Source: Catellatospora methionotrophica (GTDB lineage: Bacteria > Actinomycetota > Actinomycetes > Mycobacteriales > Micromonosporaceae). From it: a stretch of DNA of 64,000 nt. Below the pieces are notes generated by a model. The model saw only the letters and a program-made list of their open reading frames with translations. It had not been told where the DNA came from and searched no databases. The stretch spans positions 992,001 to 1,056,000 of the forward strand of contig NZ_JAAOTJ010000001.1 of NCBI RefSeq assembly GCF_011297335.1. The letters are read 5' to 3'. Positions 16,123 to 25,339 of the stretch are shown in pieces. Each line of letters opens with the position of its first letter. Position 1 is the first letter of the stretch. A program made the position numbers and the translations under genes.

Positions 16123-17181
16123 TTAGCGCAACGTCCAGAACTGGCCGGGGGCCTCATCGGGATGTAGGTAGACGTTGTGCGCGAGGTCCGCCACCAAGCT
16201 GTGGCCGGTGTGGACGTTCCAGAGCCGGGAGTTCGAGTCCCAGATCCAGATCATGCCCGGGTCGCCGCCGCTGCAGTCGACGGTGCGGACCGTGTGCGAG
16301 TCCAGGTTCGCGAGGCATCGCCCGATGGCTGCCTGGATCTTGTACTGGGCGTTGCCGAGCGGCATGAGCAGCCAGGTCTGGGCCTTTGCCGGCGCGTCCG
16401 CGCACGAGATCATGTACACGGCGAGATAGTCCGCGGCCAGGCACTCGCCGGTGCCGCCGGCCAGCAGGCGCCGTTGCGTCGAGGGGGCCACTTCTGTCGT
16501 GCCCACAGCGCCGGGCCGGGCGCTGGCGGACGGTGCCGGCGACGCGCCGTTCTGGGACGCCGACCTGGACGGTTGCGCGGAGGGAATGGTCGGCGGGACG
16601 CCCCGCGCCGGCGTGGGCCGTGCGGTGGCGGACTGAAGAACGGGGCCGTCCATGACCTCGTCCGGCGGGTCGGCGCCCCAGGTCAGCCGTCCGATCAGCA
16701 GGCCGACCCCGACCGACGCCATCGCCACCCATGCCGCTACGGACCTGCGCATCATCATCGGCTGCCGCCAGCCATCCGCGTCGCAGTCCGTGCCCGCAAC
16801 GGTGGCGGGCGCGACAGGCGTCGGAGACGCCGTCGTGGCGTCCGGCCCGAGGTCCGGGCCAGCTCCCGGATGCTCAGCGACTGTCGGCGGGGAAGGAGCG
16901 GGCCGCAGCCGGTCGTCGAGCCGGGCGCTGCGCGCCTGCTCCCACAGCACCCGCAGCGAGTCCAGGTCGCCCTTGCCGGTCACGGACAGCGCCTCGGTGA
17001 CCGGCCACGGCGGCACCACCTGGCCGGCGAGGTATCGCGACAATGCCGAGTCGCTGCTGAGCGTCTGCCGGGCAAGCTCACGCAGGCTCATCCCCGACTG
17101 CACCTGCAGTCGGCGCAGTTCCCTGGCCAGCAGTTGCCGGGCGTCGTCGGTCTCGTAGTGCCCATTGCCGTTGCTGGACAA
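16123..17181 (-). CDS. XRE-family HTH regulator with one membrane segment and extracellular beta-trefoil domain
   Basis: The 352-residue protein has an N-terminal XRE-type helix-turn-helix (about 14-75: SGMSLRELARQT, SALSRYLAGQVVPPWP). A linker leads to a single transmembrane segment at about 147-168 (AAWVAMASVGVGLLIGRL), a Pro/Ser-rich extracellular stalk (180-235), and a C-terminal trefoil-like domain (about 243-352) with Cys247, 260, 289 and 303. With DNA binding inside and a lectin-like domain outside, it looks like a one-component transmembrane regulator. The ectodomain is paralogous to the secreted protein encoded next to it, which suggests signal competition or a ligand-mimic relationship (inference). 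Confidence 0.85.
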   Translation of the reverse strand: MSSNGNGHYETDDARQLLARELRRLQVQSGMSLRELARQTLSSDSALSRYLAGQVVPPWPVTEALSVTGKGDLDSLRVLWEQARSARLDDRLRPAPSPPTVAEHPGAGPDLGPDATTASPTPVAPATVAGTDCDADGWRQPMMMRRSVAAWVAMASVGVGLLIGRLTWGADPPDEVMDGPVLQSATARPTPARGVPPTIPSAQPSRSASQNGASPAPSASARPGAVGTTEVAPSTQRRLLAGGTGECLAADYLAVYMISCADAPAKAQTWLLMPLGNAQYKIQAAIGRCLANLDSHTVRTVDCSGGDPGMIWIWDSNSRLWNVHTGHSLVADLAHNVYLHPDEAPGQFWTLR

Positions 17182-17440
17182 CTTTCAGTACCCCCGGCCC
17201 CCGTCGGACATGCCAAGATCCCCGTGTGCCACAAGCCACCGGGGACCGTTCAATAATCTTACACCAGTCGATATCTAGATCAAATCCCGCAAACTCGCGA
17301 GGCATCCCGACGGGACAGGCAGCCTCTACCAGCTCAGCGCGGCTCCCACATCGCCGCGGACGTCGGCGGCTCGAACTCCTCGAACACTCACAAAGACGTG
17401 CCCGGACAAATCGCAATGGGTTGGCCCGGCCGGACAGGTC

Positions 17441-18426
17441 ACCGCCACCGCCACCGTCACCGACATCGACGCCGCCCAAAGCCGCATTCAACGGCCTTCA
17501 CCACTGGAACAATCTCCACTGGCCGACGTCATCACCGACCCTGCACAGCTGAATGCCCTGTACAGGGCGTTGGAACACCTCGCCACGGTCTGGCCGGAAC
17601 CTGTTCAGGCCCCGCACGGCGGCGCCGAGAGCCGCCACCAGACCAGAAAATCCGTCACCGACGCTGTCGGTCCGGTTCTCGCCGGGCTGACCCTCGGCCT
17701 CAGCCTCGGGCAACGCGCAGGTGGCCCGGGCCCTGGTGCATCGTCGGACCACGACCCGGACGGTGCGACGACACCGACAGCGAAGAACCGGCGGAGGAAA
17801 CCCGCCGTAGCGACCTTCGGCTCGACGCCGCCCGGCGACGCCAACTGCACCGCATCACCCAACGTCTGCTGGACTCGGCGGCAGACTGGCCGCTTCCGGC
17901 GGTTCTCGCCGCAACCCGCATCACCCTCATCATGGCCGCGGCCGGAGTATGGCCCACGGCCGACGAATGGATGCCCCTGGTCCACGAGGCGCTCGTCAAG
18001 CTCTGGACCACCGAGACGGACCCGTCCATCACCGAGGAACACGCAGCGCTCGCCACCGTCGGCCTGCTCGCCCTGCACCGCGGCATCGCCCTGCATGACG
18101 TTTCCGACCCTGCTCTCCGCGAAGGCTTCGAAGAGCTGCGCCAGGAGTACACCGAATGGCGTGAATGGCTCGCCAACGCCCCAGCCCACGCGCTGAGCGG
18201 CTACTCCGCGCAACTCGCTGGGGCGGCCTTCGGCACGACGTTCGAACGAACCGACTTCCGCACAGAACTCAGCTGGCTGCTGACACGTAGCGCACTGCAC
18301 GATGCCGTCGATGAGCTGCCCGGGGCGCAGCTCGATGGGCACGGCGCCGTCCGCATCGAAGGCCACGGGAAGCGCAAGGCTGTACTGGCGACGCTGGACG
18401 CGCTGCGCGCCTTCGTCGACATCTAG
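17441..18426 (+). CDS. Hypothetical protein, probably frameshifted
   Basis: The last 215 residues (RRQLHRITQRLLDSAADWPL onward to RKAVLATLDALRAFVDI) are clearly coding, helical, and end at 18426. The 5' part of that same frame is rich in Arg/His/Pro and not protein-like. Instead the +1 frame from about 17441 (TVTDIDAAQSRIQRPSPLEQ, LNALYRALEHLATVWPEPVQ, VGPVLAGLTLGLSLGQRAGG) has the right composition up to about 17790. A 1-nt indel near 17780-17810 is therefore likely. No family is recognised. Alternatively the 3' part could be a separate shorter gene starting near 17820. Confidence 0.5.
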
Positions 18427-18461
18427 GTCATCACCACGGTCGGCGTGCCGATGCACGGCTG

Positions 18462-18632
18462 GTGGAATGGCCGCTCATCGTCACGAGATCCGGCCGGGAA
18501 TGGAGGGCTGAGCTCTGGGCTAACTTGCCCACCGGCATCGCCGCGTACGCCCGCGGTGACACAGCCATACGACGACCGGACCGGACGTGGCCCGTGACAA
18601 CCCCTCAAGACGCGCTAACCGGCTCCTCGTAG
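18462..18632 (+). CDS. Short ORF, possible gene fragment
   Basis: A 56-residue frame from GTG 18462 to TAG 18630 (VEWPLIVTRSGREWRAELWA start, QDALTGSS end) has good third-position GC and sensible composition, in an otherwise empty 346-bp gap. It lacks a clear ribosome site and may be the 3' end of a lost gene. Function unknown. Confidence 0.3.
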   Translation: MEWPLIVTRSGREWRAELWANLPTGIAAYARGDTAIRRPDRTWPVTTPQDALTGSS

Positions 18633-18772
18633 ACCATGGACGGGGCAGCCAGCTGTCAATCTTGTCGCGCAATGACGATCCGCATATTGCATCACTCTGT
18701 ATGAGCATGCGAGAGCCATACGCGCATGACCTTGATGGGAACGGGGGCGTTCCGCCCCACAGCGGCTTCGCG

Positions 18773-19564
18773 TCAGACCGCGCTGGCGTCGGTGGTCGAG
18801 TCGCAGGTCGAGAAGGCGGGCATCGGCACGCGCCACCACCCCCGGTCGGGAAACCAGGCCAGGCATCCTTGCGAACTCATCGTCCCGGCGACCCAGATAT
18901 GGGTTACCCCTGGGGGTAGGACAGGGGCTGACGTCGGTAGAGGTTGGCCGCGATCTTCGAGATCGAGCTGTGTTCCGTAGTCCGATCCGATGGTGGCCCA
19001 GAGGAACGCATGCTTTTGCGTGGACGGGTGCGCGGCCAGTTTGACCGGGACGTCCGCCTGGCGCGCCAGCACCTGCCCGATCCACAGCGAGATCGCATCG
19101 GCGCCGGCCGTCCCCGACCAGCCCGGGTGGCGCAACCTGACCTGCCCGACAGGCTCGCCCGCACAGGGGTAGGCCCCGTTCAGGTCCAGATCGTCCAGCA
19201 TCTCCGGCAGCCGCGGGCGGCGCCATCCCGCATCAGCCCCCGGCTCATCCTGCGCGGCGAGCAAGCGAGCAGGCAAGGCGCGGACCAGCCCCTTGATATG
19301 GGCGTTCGCTGTTACGGTCACCACCCACCGGGACCGAAGCCCCTCCACATGCAGATCCTTGCCATACTTCTCGATCGCGCGCCAGACGCGGTTGAAGGCG
19401 TCGTCGTGATCGCCGATGACTTCCAGCGGCGCCGGACCCTCTGCGTACATGATGAGCGCATCCACCTGCGAGGGCGCGGATCCGTCATCGTGGCGCACGA
19501 CCCGCACGCCCAGCGCTGCTGCGACGATCTCCCGCGCGCGGCGCTCGTCTTCCCTTTCAACCAC
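18773..19564 (-). CDS. Hypothetical protein, nuclease-like N-terminus possible
   Basis: The 263-residue protein begins MVEREDERRAREIVAAALGV and contains VDALIMYAEGPAPLEVIGDH followed by a KYGKDLHVEGL segment. An Asp, then a Glu in PLEV, then a Lys, on two predicted beta strands, is the pattern of PD-(D/E)XK-type folds. The C-terminal half (GVTHIWVAGTMSSQGCLAWF) looks like a small beta domain. No signal peptide. Neighbours give no clue. The nuclease idea is weak inference; the reading frame itself is convincing. Confidence 0.6.
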   Translation of the reverse strand: MVEREDERRAREIVAAALGVRVVRHDDGSAPSQVDALIMYAEGPAPLEVIGDHDDAFNRVWRAIEKYGKDLHVEGLRSRWVVTVTANAHIKGLVRALPARLLAAQDEPGADAGWRRPRLPEMLDDLDLNGAYPCAGEPVGQVRLRHPGWSGTAGADAISLWIGQVLARQADVPVKLAAHPSTQKHAFLWATIGSDYGTQLDLEDRGQPLPTSAPVLPPGVTHIWVAGTMSSQGCLAWFPDRGWWRVPMPAFSTCDSTTDASAV

Positions 19565-19971
19565 GCCGGCACCCTACCGCGCCGACGCGACCTCGTGCGA
19601 CGTCGTTACCGCGCCCGACCAGCGCGCGTCTCACGCGTCAGACGGGTTCGGGGTCTCGCCGACTGGCGATCTCACCACACCATGGATCTGCCGCAGCGCG
19701 CTGCGGGTCTATCCACGCCAGATCACGTTCATCGCCGCCTGCGAAAAGGTTCGCAGGACCGCTTATGATCTTGCGCTCCCACAGCGCTCCCGTCGTAACG
19801 ATCACAACGTGACATATACCTTACGGCGCCGCGTGCGCATCTTTCCGACCTGCGACTTTCCGAATCGGATTTGGCTTCCGTTGACGGTGGCGTCCAGCCC
19901 CCGGTCAAGATGCGCTTCCAGCCAAGCGCACCTGACCAACTGGTCCCCCGACCGCCGCTCGCGGGTGTCGA
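19565..19971. other. Gene-free stretch with a short repeat
   Basis: No gene is supported in these 407 bases. Positions 19899-19923 repeat 10218-10242 with one mismatch. The rest is A/T-richer than its surroundings near 19800-19850. Confidence 0.5.
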
Positions 19972-20772
19972 TCATGCCAAGGGAACGGAATGCCCCATAG
20001 ATGAGTAAGATTTAGTCAAGGACTGCTGCGGCTGGACAGCGGCAGCCCGGTCATGGCGCAGTGACCCGGCGACCTGGTCGAGACCCGGAGCTGTGCCCGG
20101 TACGACCAGGCCGCTCTGGTAGGCCAGCGCCACCGCCTGGGAACGGTCCCGCAGCCCGAGCTTCATCAGCACCCGGCCGAGGTGCGTCTTGACGGTCGCC
20201 TCCCCGATCAGCAGCCGGGTCGCGATCTCCGCGTTGGACAGCCCGTACGCGACCAGCACCAGCACGTCGCGTTCCCGGCCGGTCAGCCCCGCCTGTCCGC
20301 CGGTGACCGCCACCAGACCCGCAGGTCGCGGGCGGGCCGTGAAATCGTCGATCATCGTGCGGGCCACCGCAGGGTCCAGCCACGCCTCCCCCGCCGCGAC
20401 CGCGCGGACCGCGAGCACGAGTTCGGCGGGGGCGGAGTCCTTGAGCAGGAACCCCGAGGCGCCCGCCCGCAGCGCGGCGTGGACGGCCTCGTCGACGTGG
20501 TAGGTGGTCAGCATGACGACCCGGACCGGACGGTCCGGATCGCCGGAGAAGCCGTCGGAGGTGATCTCGCGGGTGGCCGTCACGCCATCGGTGCCGGGCA
20601 TCCGCACGTCCATGAGCACCACATCGGGTGCGGTCGCGCGGGCGTCGGCGACGGCCGCAGCACCGTCGGCGCACTCGGCGACGATCTCGATGTCGGGGTC
20701 GGCCGACAGGAGCATCGCGATGCCCGACCGGACCAGCTGCTGGTCGTCCGCGAGCAGGACCCGGATGGTCAT
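19972..20772 (-). CDS. LuxR/NarL-family response regulator
   Basis: The 266-residue protein has a receiver domain (about 1-125) with acidic pocket Asp9/Asp10, phosphoacceptor Asp55 in VVLMDVRMPGTDG, and the conserved Lys in FLLKDS. A LuxR-type HTH follows (about 165-222: LTGRERDVLVLVAYGLSNAE, VKTHLGRVLMKLGLRDR). About 35 residues beyond the usual end (from VVPGTAPG on) form an atypical tail. Its start overlaps the stop of the sensor kinase gene by 4 nt, so the two are translationally coupled and form one pathway. Confidence 0.93.
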   Translation of the reverse strand: MTIRVLLADDQQLVRSGIAMLLSADPDIEIVAECADGAAAVADARATAPDVVLMDVRMPGTDGVTATREITSDGFSGDPDRPVRVVMLTTYHVDEAVHAALRAGASGFLLKDSAPAELVLAVRAVAAGEAWLDPAVARTMIDDFTARPRPAGLVAVTGGQAGLTGRERDVLVLVAYGLSNAEIATRLLIGEATVKTHLGRVLMKLGLRDRSQAVALAYQSGLVVPGTAPGLDQVAGSLRHDRAAAVQPQQSLTKSYSSMGHSVPLA

Positions 20773-22097
20773 GCCATCACCTGCTCGGCGACGGCCGGGC
20801 GCACCGGAAGCCGGACCGCGACGGTGAAGCCGTCGCCGTCACCGCCGGCGGTGAGTTCACCGTCGAGCAGGCGCAGGCGCTCGCGCAGACCGGCCAGACC
20901 GTTCCCGGTGGACAGGCCGGCGAGGTCGACGGCGGGCACCTGGTCGGGCGCGGTGGCCGGGCCGTGGTCGCGCACGCTGACGGCCAGATCCGTGTCACCC
21001 CAGCACACCCTGACGTCGGCGCGCGCGGCGGCACCGGCATGGCGCAGCACGTTGGTCAGCGCCTCCTGAACGGCCCGGTACACGGCCAGCTCGATGCTCG
21101 GATCAACAGCACGGAGCGGGCCCGCCTGGACGTAATCCACGCTCAGCCCCGTGGCCCGGAACCGGTCCAGCAGCGCAGGCAGCGCGGCGAGGCCGGTCGC
21201 CGTGGACGCGCCGACGGCCGCAATCTCCCCGACCGCCCGGACCGGATCCGCCGTCGGCCGTTCTGCACCGGCCCCGGCGACCGGACCGGGGGCGGCGACC
21301 GGCGGATCCGGCTCGTCCTGCAGCAGGGCGAGCAGGCGGCGCAACTCGGCAATGGCCTGCCCGCCCTGCGCCGTCACCTGGTCCAGGGCGGCGCGGGCCC
21401 GGTCGGGGTCACGAGCCATGACGGCACGGGCACCACCGGCCTGCAGCATCATGACCGTCACCGCGTTGGCGACGATGTCGTGCAGCTCGCCGGACACCCG
21501 CAGCCGCTCGGCGCGTACCGCGCGGGCCGCGGCTTCGGCGCGCTGCCGCTGCGCGGCGGCCAGGCGGCGTCGGTTGAGCCCGGCCCAGCAGCCGGCACCC
21601 CACACCCCCGCCAGCAGCAGCAGGTAGATGACCAGCAGCGCCCCGAGCACCGGCCAGAACCGGTCGGCCGGGGTGGCGCCGTCGGGCAGCGGGCCGGCGG
21701 CGCGTTCAGCACGCCAGGCTTCGTTGACGGCGATGACCGCGAAGGGCAGCACCGCCGGAGCGATCAGCCAGCCGGACCGGACCGGCCGGTAGGCGCCGAC
21801 GGTGTAGACCGCGACCAGCAGCACGACGACCGGCTGGTAGCCGGCGACCAGCACGGTGCCGACCAGGGCGTGCAGGATCGCCGCGGCCAGCACGGCAACC
21901 GGCTGGCGGCGGCGCCAGACCAGGGCCGACGCACCGAGCAGGCCGTAGCCGAGCAGCGCGGCGGGCGGCCAGGACCGCGGGTCGGCACCGTCAAGGTTCG
22001 CGCCGGCGGTGGAGAACGCGGCGACGTCCAGCACCCCGGCGCCCAGCGCCAGCGCGAGGTCGGTGAGGCGGCGCCGGGCGGCGCGACGCGGGGTCAC
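20769..22097 (-). CDS. Sensor histidine kinase (HisKA_3 type)
   Basis: The 442-residue protein has four to six membrane segments in the first 170 residues, a dimerisation/phosphoacceptor helix with His206 in GELHDIVANAVTVMMLQAGG, and a C-terminal HATPase domain (NVLRHAGAAA N-box; DHGPATAP; GNGLAGLRERL G-box). This is the NarL-partner type of kinase. It lies second in an operon: a small Cys-tailed protein gene (22104-22679) ends 6 bp upstream and the response regulator gene overlaps downstream. The signal sensed is unknown. Confidence 0.93.
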   Translation of the reverse strand: MTPRRAARRRLTDLALALGAGVLDVAAFSTAGANLDGADPRSWPPAALLGYGLLGASALVWRRRQPVAVLAAAILHALVGTVLVAGYQPVVVLLVAVYTVGAYRPVRSGWLIAPAVLPFAVIAVNEAWRAERAAGPLPDGATPADRFWPVLGALLVIYLLLLAGVWGAGCWAGLNRRRLAAAQRQRAEAAARAVRAERLRVSGELHDIVANAVTVMMLQAGGARAVMARDPDRARAALDQVTAQGGQAIAELRRLLALLQDEPDPPVAAPGPVAGAGAERPTADPVRAVGEIAAVGASTATGLAALPALLDRFRATGLSVDYVQAGPLRAVDPSIELAVYRAVQEALTNVLRHAGAAARADVRVCWGDTDLAVSVRDHGPATAPDQVPAVDLAGLSTGNGLAGLRERLRLLDGELTAGGDGDGFTVAVRLPVRPAVAEQVMA

Positions 22098-22103
22098 GGC
22101 CGA

Positions 22104-22679
22104 CTACCGGGGATCGTGCGGGTGGCAGAAGCAGAAGAAGATGCAGAAGCCGCCGACCATGGCCTCGTACGACTCGAACCCGTGCTCGGATCGCCGAGGC
22201 TGACGCTGCTCACGCTCGACCCGGCCGACGGCGGCGAGCAGGTCGGGGTTGATGGCGCCGATGCCTTCGGGAATCGCCTCCAGCTTGTCCAGCGCGGCCC
22301 ACAGGTCGCCGTCGAGGGCGGCGGTCGCCTTGGCCAGCGCGGCGCTGTCGACGTGACTGATCTGGGCGCTGTAGCTGCTGTGCCGGCGCAGCCGGGCGAC
22401 GGCGGCGAGGGGGCGGTCCTGCTGGCCGGTGAGGTGGAACGGGCTCCACTTCCAGATCGGGATGACCTCGACGGGCAGGTGCGCGCCCGGGTCGGCCGGG
22501 AAGACGAGGATCTCCAGCTCGGCCTTGGGATCGAGGACTTCGGGACCGGGGTTGGGGACCAGCACGGCGTCGCCGTCGACGAGCACGGCAGCGGTGAGGT
22601 GCCCTGCGGCACGGTCGGGGGCGTTGCGGTCCTGTACGGACACCCGGATGTCGGCGTGCACCGACGTGCCGATACACAT
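22104..22679 (-). CDS. Hypothetical protein with Cys/Phe-rich C-terminal tail, first gene of the two-component operon
   Basis: The 191-residue product starts MCIGTSVHADIRVSVQD and has a beta-rich N-terminal part (residues 25-100: HLTAAVLVDGDAVLVPNP and ELEILVFPADPG), a helical middle, and the tail GGFCIFFCFCHPHDPR, where three Cys alternate with Phe and a His pair follows. There is no signal peptide. A degenerate S1-protease-like N-terminus is possible but the catalytic residues are not visible. It ends 6 bp before the sensor kinase gene, so it may be a regulator or cofactor of that pathway. The tail could bind metal or be a membrane anchor. Confidence 0.65.
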   Translation of the reverse strand: MCIGTSVHADIRVSVQDRNAPDRAAGHLTAAVLVDGDAVLVPNPGPEVLDPKAELEILVFPADPGAHLPVEVIPIWKWSPFHLTGQQDRPLAAVARLRRHSSYSAQISHVDSAALAKATAALDGDLWAALDKLEAIPEGIGAINPDLLAAVGRVEREQRQPRRSEHGFESYEAMVGGFCIFFCFCHPHDPR

Positions 22680-22948
22680 GTGTTACTCCCATGATCGATC
22701 AGATGGCCTCCGCAGCGTAGTGGCCGGGTGCGGGTGTGGCGATGCCGTGCCCAGTCGGCTTTGCGTCCCTCCGGTGGTGCACATCGGACGGCACGCCCTC
22801 CGACCACGGGGGGACCCGAGGACGGCCGTCGCTGCCGCCAGTGGCAGGGGCGGGTCCGGTCGCAGGCGGACGCGGTGCCGGCGGCGAAGCCCGCATCATC
22901 GGTGGCGTCCGGCGCGTCATGGCCGGTATCCCGTACAGGAGGCATCAC

Positions 22949-24280
22949 ATGCTCGTCTTCCCCACGCCCCGGCGGCGGGTCACCCCGCTGGCGCTGATCG
23001 GCGTCACGACGCTGGCGGCGGTGCTGGCGGCCGGCGCGGCGCCCGGCGCGGCGGCGGCGCCACGCCCGGCCGACGTCTCGTCACACATCGCCCCGGCCGG
23101 CAAGGGCAAGGACGGCGACGACCCCGCCGAGGACAAGCCGGCCGAGACCAGCGACGACCCGAAAGCCGGCTCCAATGCGGCGGCCGAGGTTATGCGCCGG
23201 CAGGAGCCGCTGCTCGACGCCGGCCTGGCCATCAGCGAACTCGACGACGGCGGCCTGGGCGGGCTGCGGCTCGACGTGCCCAAGAACACCCTGCACGTAT
23301 GGTGGCGCGGCGACGTTCCCGCGAAGGTCAAGGACGCCATCGAACGGTTCCGCGCGGCCGACGGCATCCGGATCGAGGTCGGCGAGTCCCGCTACAGCCA
23401 GCGCGAACTGCTGAAGGCCACCGAAGGCCTGTCGCGCCGGTCCGGCGACCTGCCCGAGTTGGTGGGGGTGGCCCCGGCGGTCGAGGGCAGCGGACTGGCG
23501 GTCTACGTCAACCCGCAGATCCTGGTCACCATCACCCTGGAGATGCTGCCGCCCGGCAGCACCATCACGGAGATGCCGGTGGTGCAGCAGGTCAGCCGCG
23601 GGTTCGACATCGCTCCGTGGTGGGCCGGGTCGGTGGCACAGCCGGTCAACGGCGGGCCGGTGTGCAGCACCGGGTTCGCCGTCGAGAAGCGGTTCCTGGG
23701 CATCCCGACGGAGAGCGGTGTGATCGTCGCCGAGCACTGCGCCCCGGGTGGCGGGGTCGCCTTCGACAGCGGCAGCGGCATCCGGATCGGCACCGCGGGC
23801 GCGCCGTCGACACTACCGAAGACCGATTCGCTGTACGTGCGGGCTCCCGGCGGCAGCGCGGCACGCATCTACGACGGCGGCGTCGGGGTCGGCGAGTTCT
23901 CCAAGCCCGTCGTCGGCGTGACCGGCAACCTGCCCGGCCAGTACGTCTGCACGTCCGGGGCGGCGACGGGGGCGCACTGCGACGTGGTCATCAACCTCAC
24001 CAACTTCGAGCACGTGCTCGCGCCGAGCGGGATCGTGGTGCGCTCGTCACTGGCCACTCAGCAGCAGGGCCGGCCGGCGGTGGGCTTGGGTGACAGCGGC
24101 GGCCCGGTCTTCGTCGTCACCGCCGCAGACCCGGGCAAGGTCAAGGCCGCCGGCATGATCAACGGCGGGGTGCTGCAGACCAACTGTGAAGGCTTTGGCA
24201 GCACCTGCTTCGTGCAGGTCACCTTTACCAACATCTACTACGTCCAGGCCGCGCACGACGTCTACGTCAAGACGTCCTAG
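22949..24280 (+). CDS. Secreted streptogrisin-like S1 serine protease
   Basis: AGGAGG at 22937-22942 sets the start at ATG 22949; the frame is open upstream. The 443-residue product has a signal peptide (about 1-33, AAAAP), a pro-region of about 170 residues, and a chymotrypsin-like catalytic domain with His263 in VIVAEHCAPG, Ser383 in GLGDSGGPVF, and Cys pairs. It resembles the alpha-lytic/streptogrisin group, in which the propeptide assists folding. Likely an extracellular protease. It is divergent from the two-component operon, with 270 bp between. Confidence 0.85.
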   Translation: MLVFPTPRRRVTPLALIGVTTLAAVLAAGAAPGAAAAPRPADVSSHIAPAGKGKDGDDPAEDKPAETSDDPKAGSNAAAEVMRRQEPLLDAGLAISELDDGGLGGLRLDVPKNTLHVWWRGDVPAKVKDAIERFRAADGIRIEVGESRYSQRELLKATEGLSRRSGDLPELVGVAPAVEGSGLAVYVNPQILVTITLEMLPPGSTITEMPVVQQVSRGFDIAPWWAGSVAQPVNGGPVCSTGFAVEKRFLGIPTESGVIVAEHCAPGGGVAFDSGSGIRIGTAGAPSTLPKTDSLYVRAPGGSAARIYDGGVGVGEFSKPVVGVTGNLPGQYVCTSGAATGAHCDVVINLTNFEHVLAPSGIVVRSSLATQQQGRPAVGLGDSGGPVFVVTAADPGKVKAAGMINGGVLQTNCEGFGSTCFVQVTFTNIYYVQAAHDVYVKTS

Positions 24281-24785
24281 CCGCTCCGGCCCGGCTCGGG
24301 TAGGCGCGCCCATCGAGATACGTCCCGGTGGGCGCGCCGGGTCCGCGCAGAACCCGGTGCTCACCTCCGACGACGTCGACCGCCCTCCTGACGGCCGGGA
24401 CCGAGGATGACACCAGACACCCAGGAGGTTGATGGTGCCCGTCCCGATGACGAACGCCTCTCCGAGGTACGACTTATGCGGTGTGCCTGCGGGCCGGCGC
24501 CTGGGCGGTCAGCGTGCTGTCAGGGCCGTCGGGATGCGGCAAGACCGTGGCCGCCAGACGTGGCTGGTGGCCCCGGGCTCACACCAGGCATTACGGCTCC
24601 ACCTGATCGCCCGTCACCCGGAGAAGCCCTGTCCAGAACGACCACTCCGGGCGTTTCGCACCGTCGGGTCGACCGGTCTGGCCTTTTCCGACCGTGATCG
24701 AGTACGATCTGCTGTGATCGACGACGGCCGATCGCGGCGTCCGCTCCGCCGTAACCACTGTTACGAACGAACGGAGCCCCTCGAC
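24281..24785. other. Mostly gene-free stretch with a possible ABC-ATPase relic
   Basis: No intact gene is present in these 505 bases. One frame at about 24487-24580 reads LRAGAWAVSVLSGPSGCGKT, which matches the segment before and including the Walker A loop of an ABC transporter ATPase, but it stops after about 25 more residues. It is best seen as a degraded fragment. A/T-rich sequence at 24690-24780 probably holds the promoter of the next gene. Confidence 0.35.
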
Positions 24786-25136
24786 GTGAAGATCCTGCGT
24801 GCCCTGGCCGCCACCGCCCTCACCGCAGGCGCGCTGACCGTGGCCGCGGCGGCCCCGGCCCAGGCCACCTGCTACGGCTACAACTACTCGTACTCCATCG
24901 ACAGCACCCACATCCAGGCCACCGCAGCCAACCGCTGCACCCCGGGCGGTGGGGGCGGCTACATGGTCCTCTACCGCTGGGTGGCCGGGACGGGCTGGAC
25001 CTTCGTCACCACCGGCACCGGCTACCTGTCCTACGACTGCGTGGGTACCGCGCCCAACATGTACCAGATCGGGCCGATCGTCGACGGGACCATTCCCGGC
25101 TCCACCTGGTACCAGTTCAACGACAACTGCTCCTGA
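24786..25136 (+). CDS. Small secreted protein
   Basis: GTG 24786 is preceded by ACGGAG. The 116-residue product has a signal peptide (MKILRALAATALTAGALTVA..., cleavage after AQA near 29) and a mature domain of about 87 residues with four Cys (TCYGYNYSYS, NRCTPGGGG, YDCVGT, NDNCS) and many aromatic residues. Small disulfide-bonded secreted proteins of this kind are common in actinomycetes; function unknown. The frame is open further upstream but without signal-peptide logic. Confidence 0.75.
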   Translation: MKILRALAATALTAGALTVAAAAPAQATCYGYNYSYSIDSTHIQATAANRCTPGGGGGYMVLYRWVAGTGWTFVTTGTGYLSYDCVGTAPNMYQIGPIVDGTIPGSTWYQFNDNCS

Positions 25137-25144
25137 GCGACCGC

Positions 25145-25174
25145 CGCCGGGCCCGCCCGCGTCCGGGCCCGGCG
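25145..25174 (+). terminator. Terminator of the small secreted protein gene
   Basis: Perfect 11-bp stem, arms 25145-25155 and 25164-25174, 8-nt loop, 9 bp after the stop codon. Confidence 0.75.
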
Positions 25175-25339
25175 CACACCGCAGCGGTGTCGACGGGCTA
25201 TCTGGCACGGATCAGGAATCCCACCAGGCAGGAATTGGTGCACAAAGTGCGCTCATCGCAGCCCTGACCATCGTGCACGACACAAACAGGACTGCGGTCC
25301 TACTACCGCTGCCGGGACAGGCGACGGTGCCCGGCAGCT

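Noticed and set aside
17398-17790. His/Arg-repeat protein (alternating H and R)
   Set aside because: It is a wrong-frame translation of the 5' part of a hypothetical gene; the repeat comes from a CCACCG/CCGTCA-rich stretch and has no codon bias of its own.
1099-18692. GCATATTGCAT occurring at about 1100 and 18682
   Set aside because: An 11-mer shared by two unrelated A/T-rich spots; too short to argue for a common operator without more copies.
20628-22694. A 688-codon plus-strand frame over the two-component operon
   Set aside because: Antisense shadow of the sensor kinase and response regulator genes.
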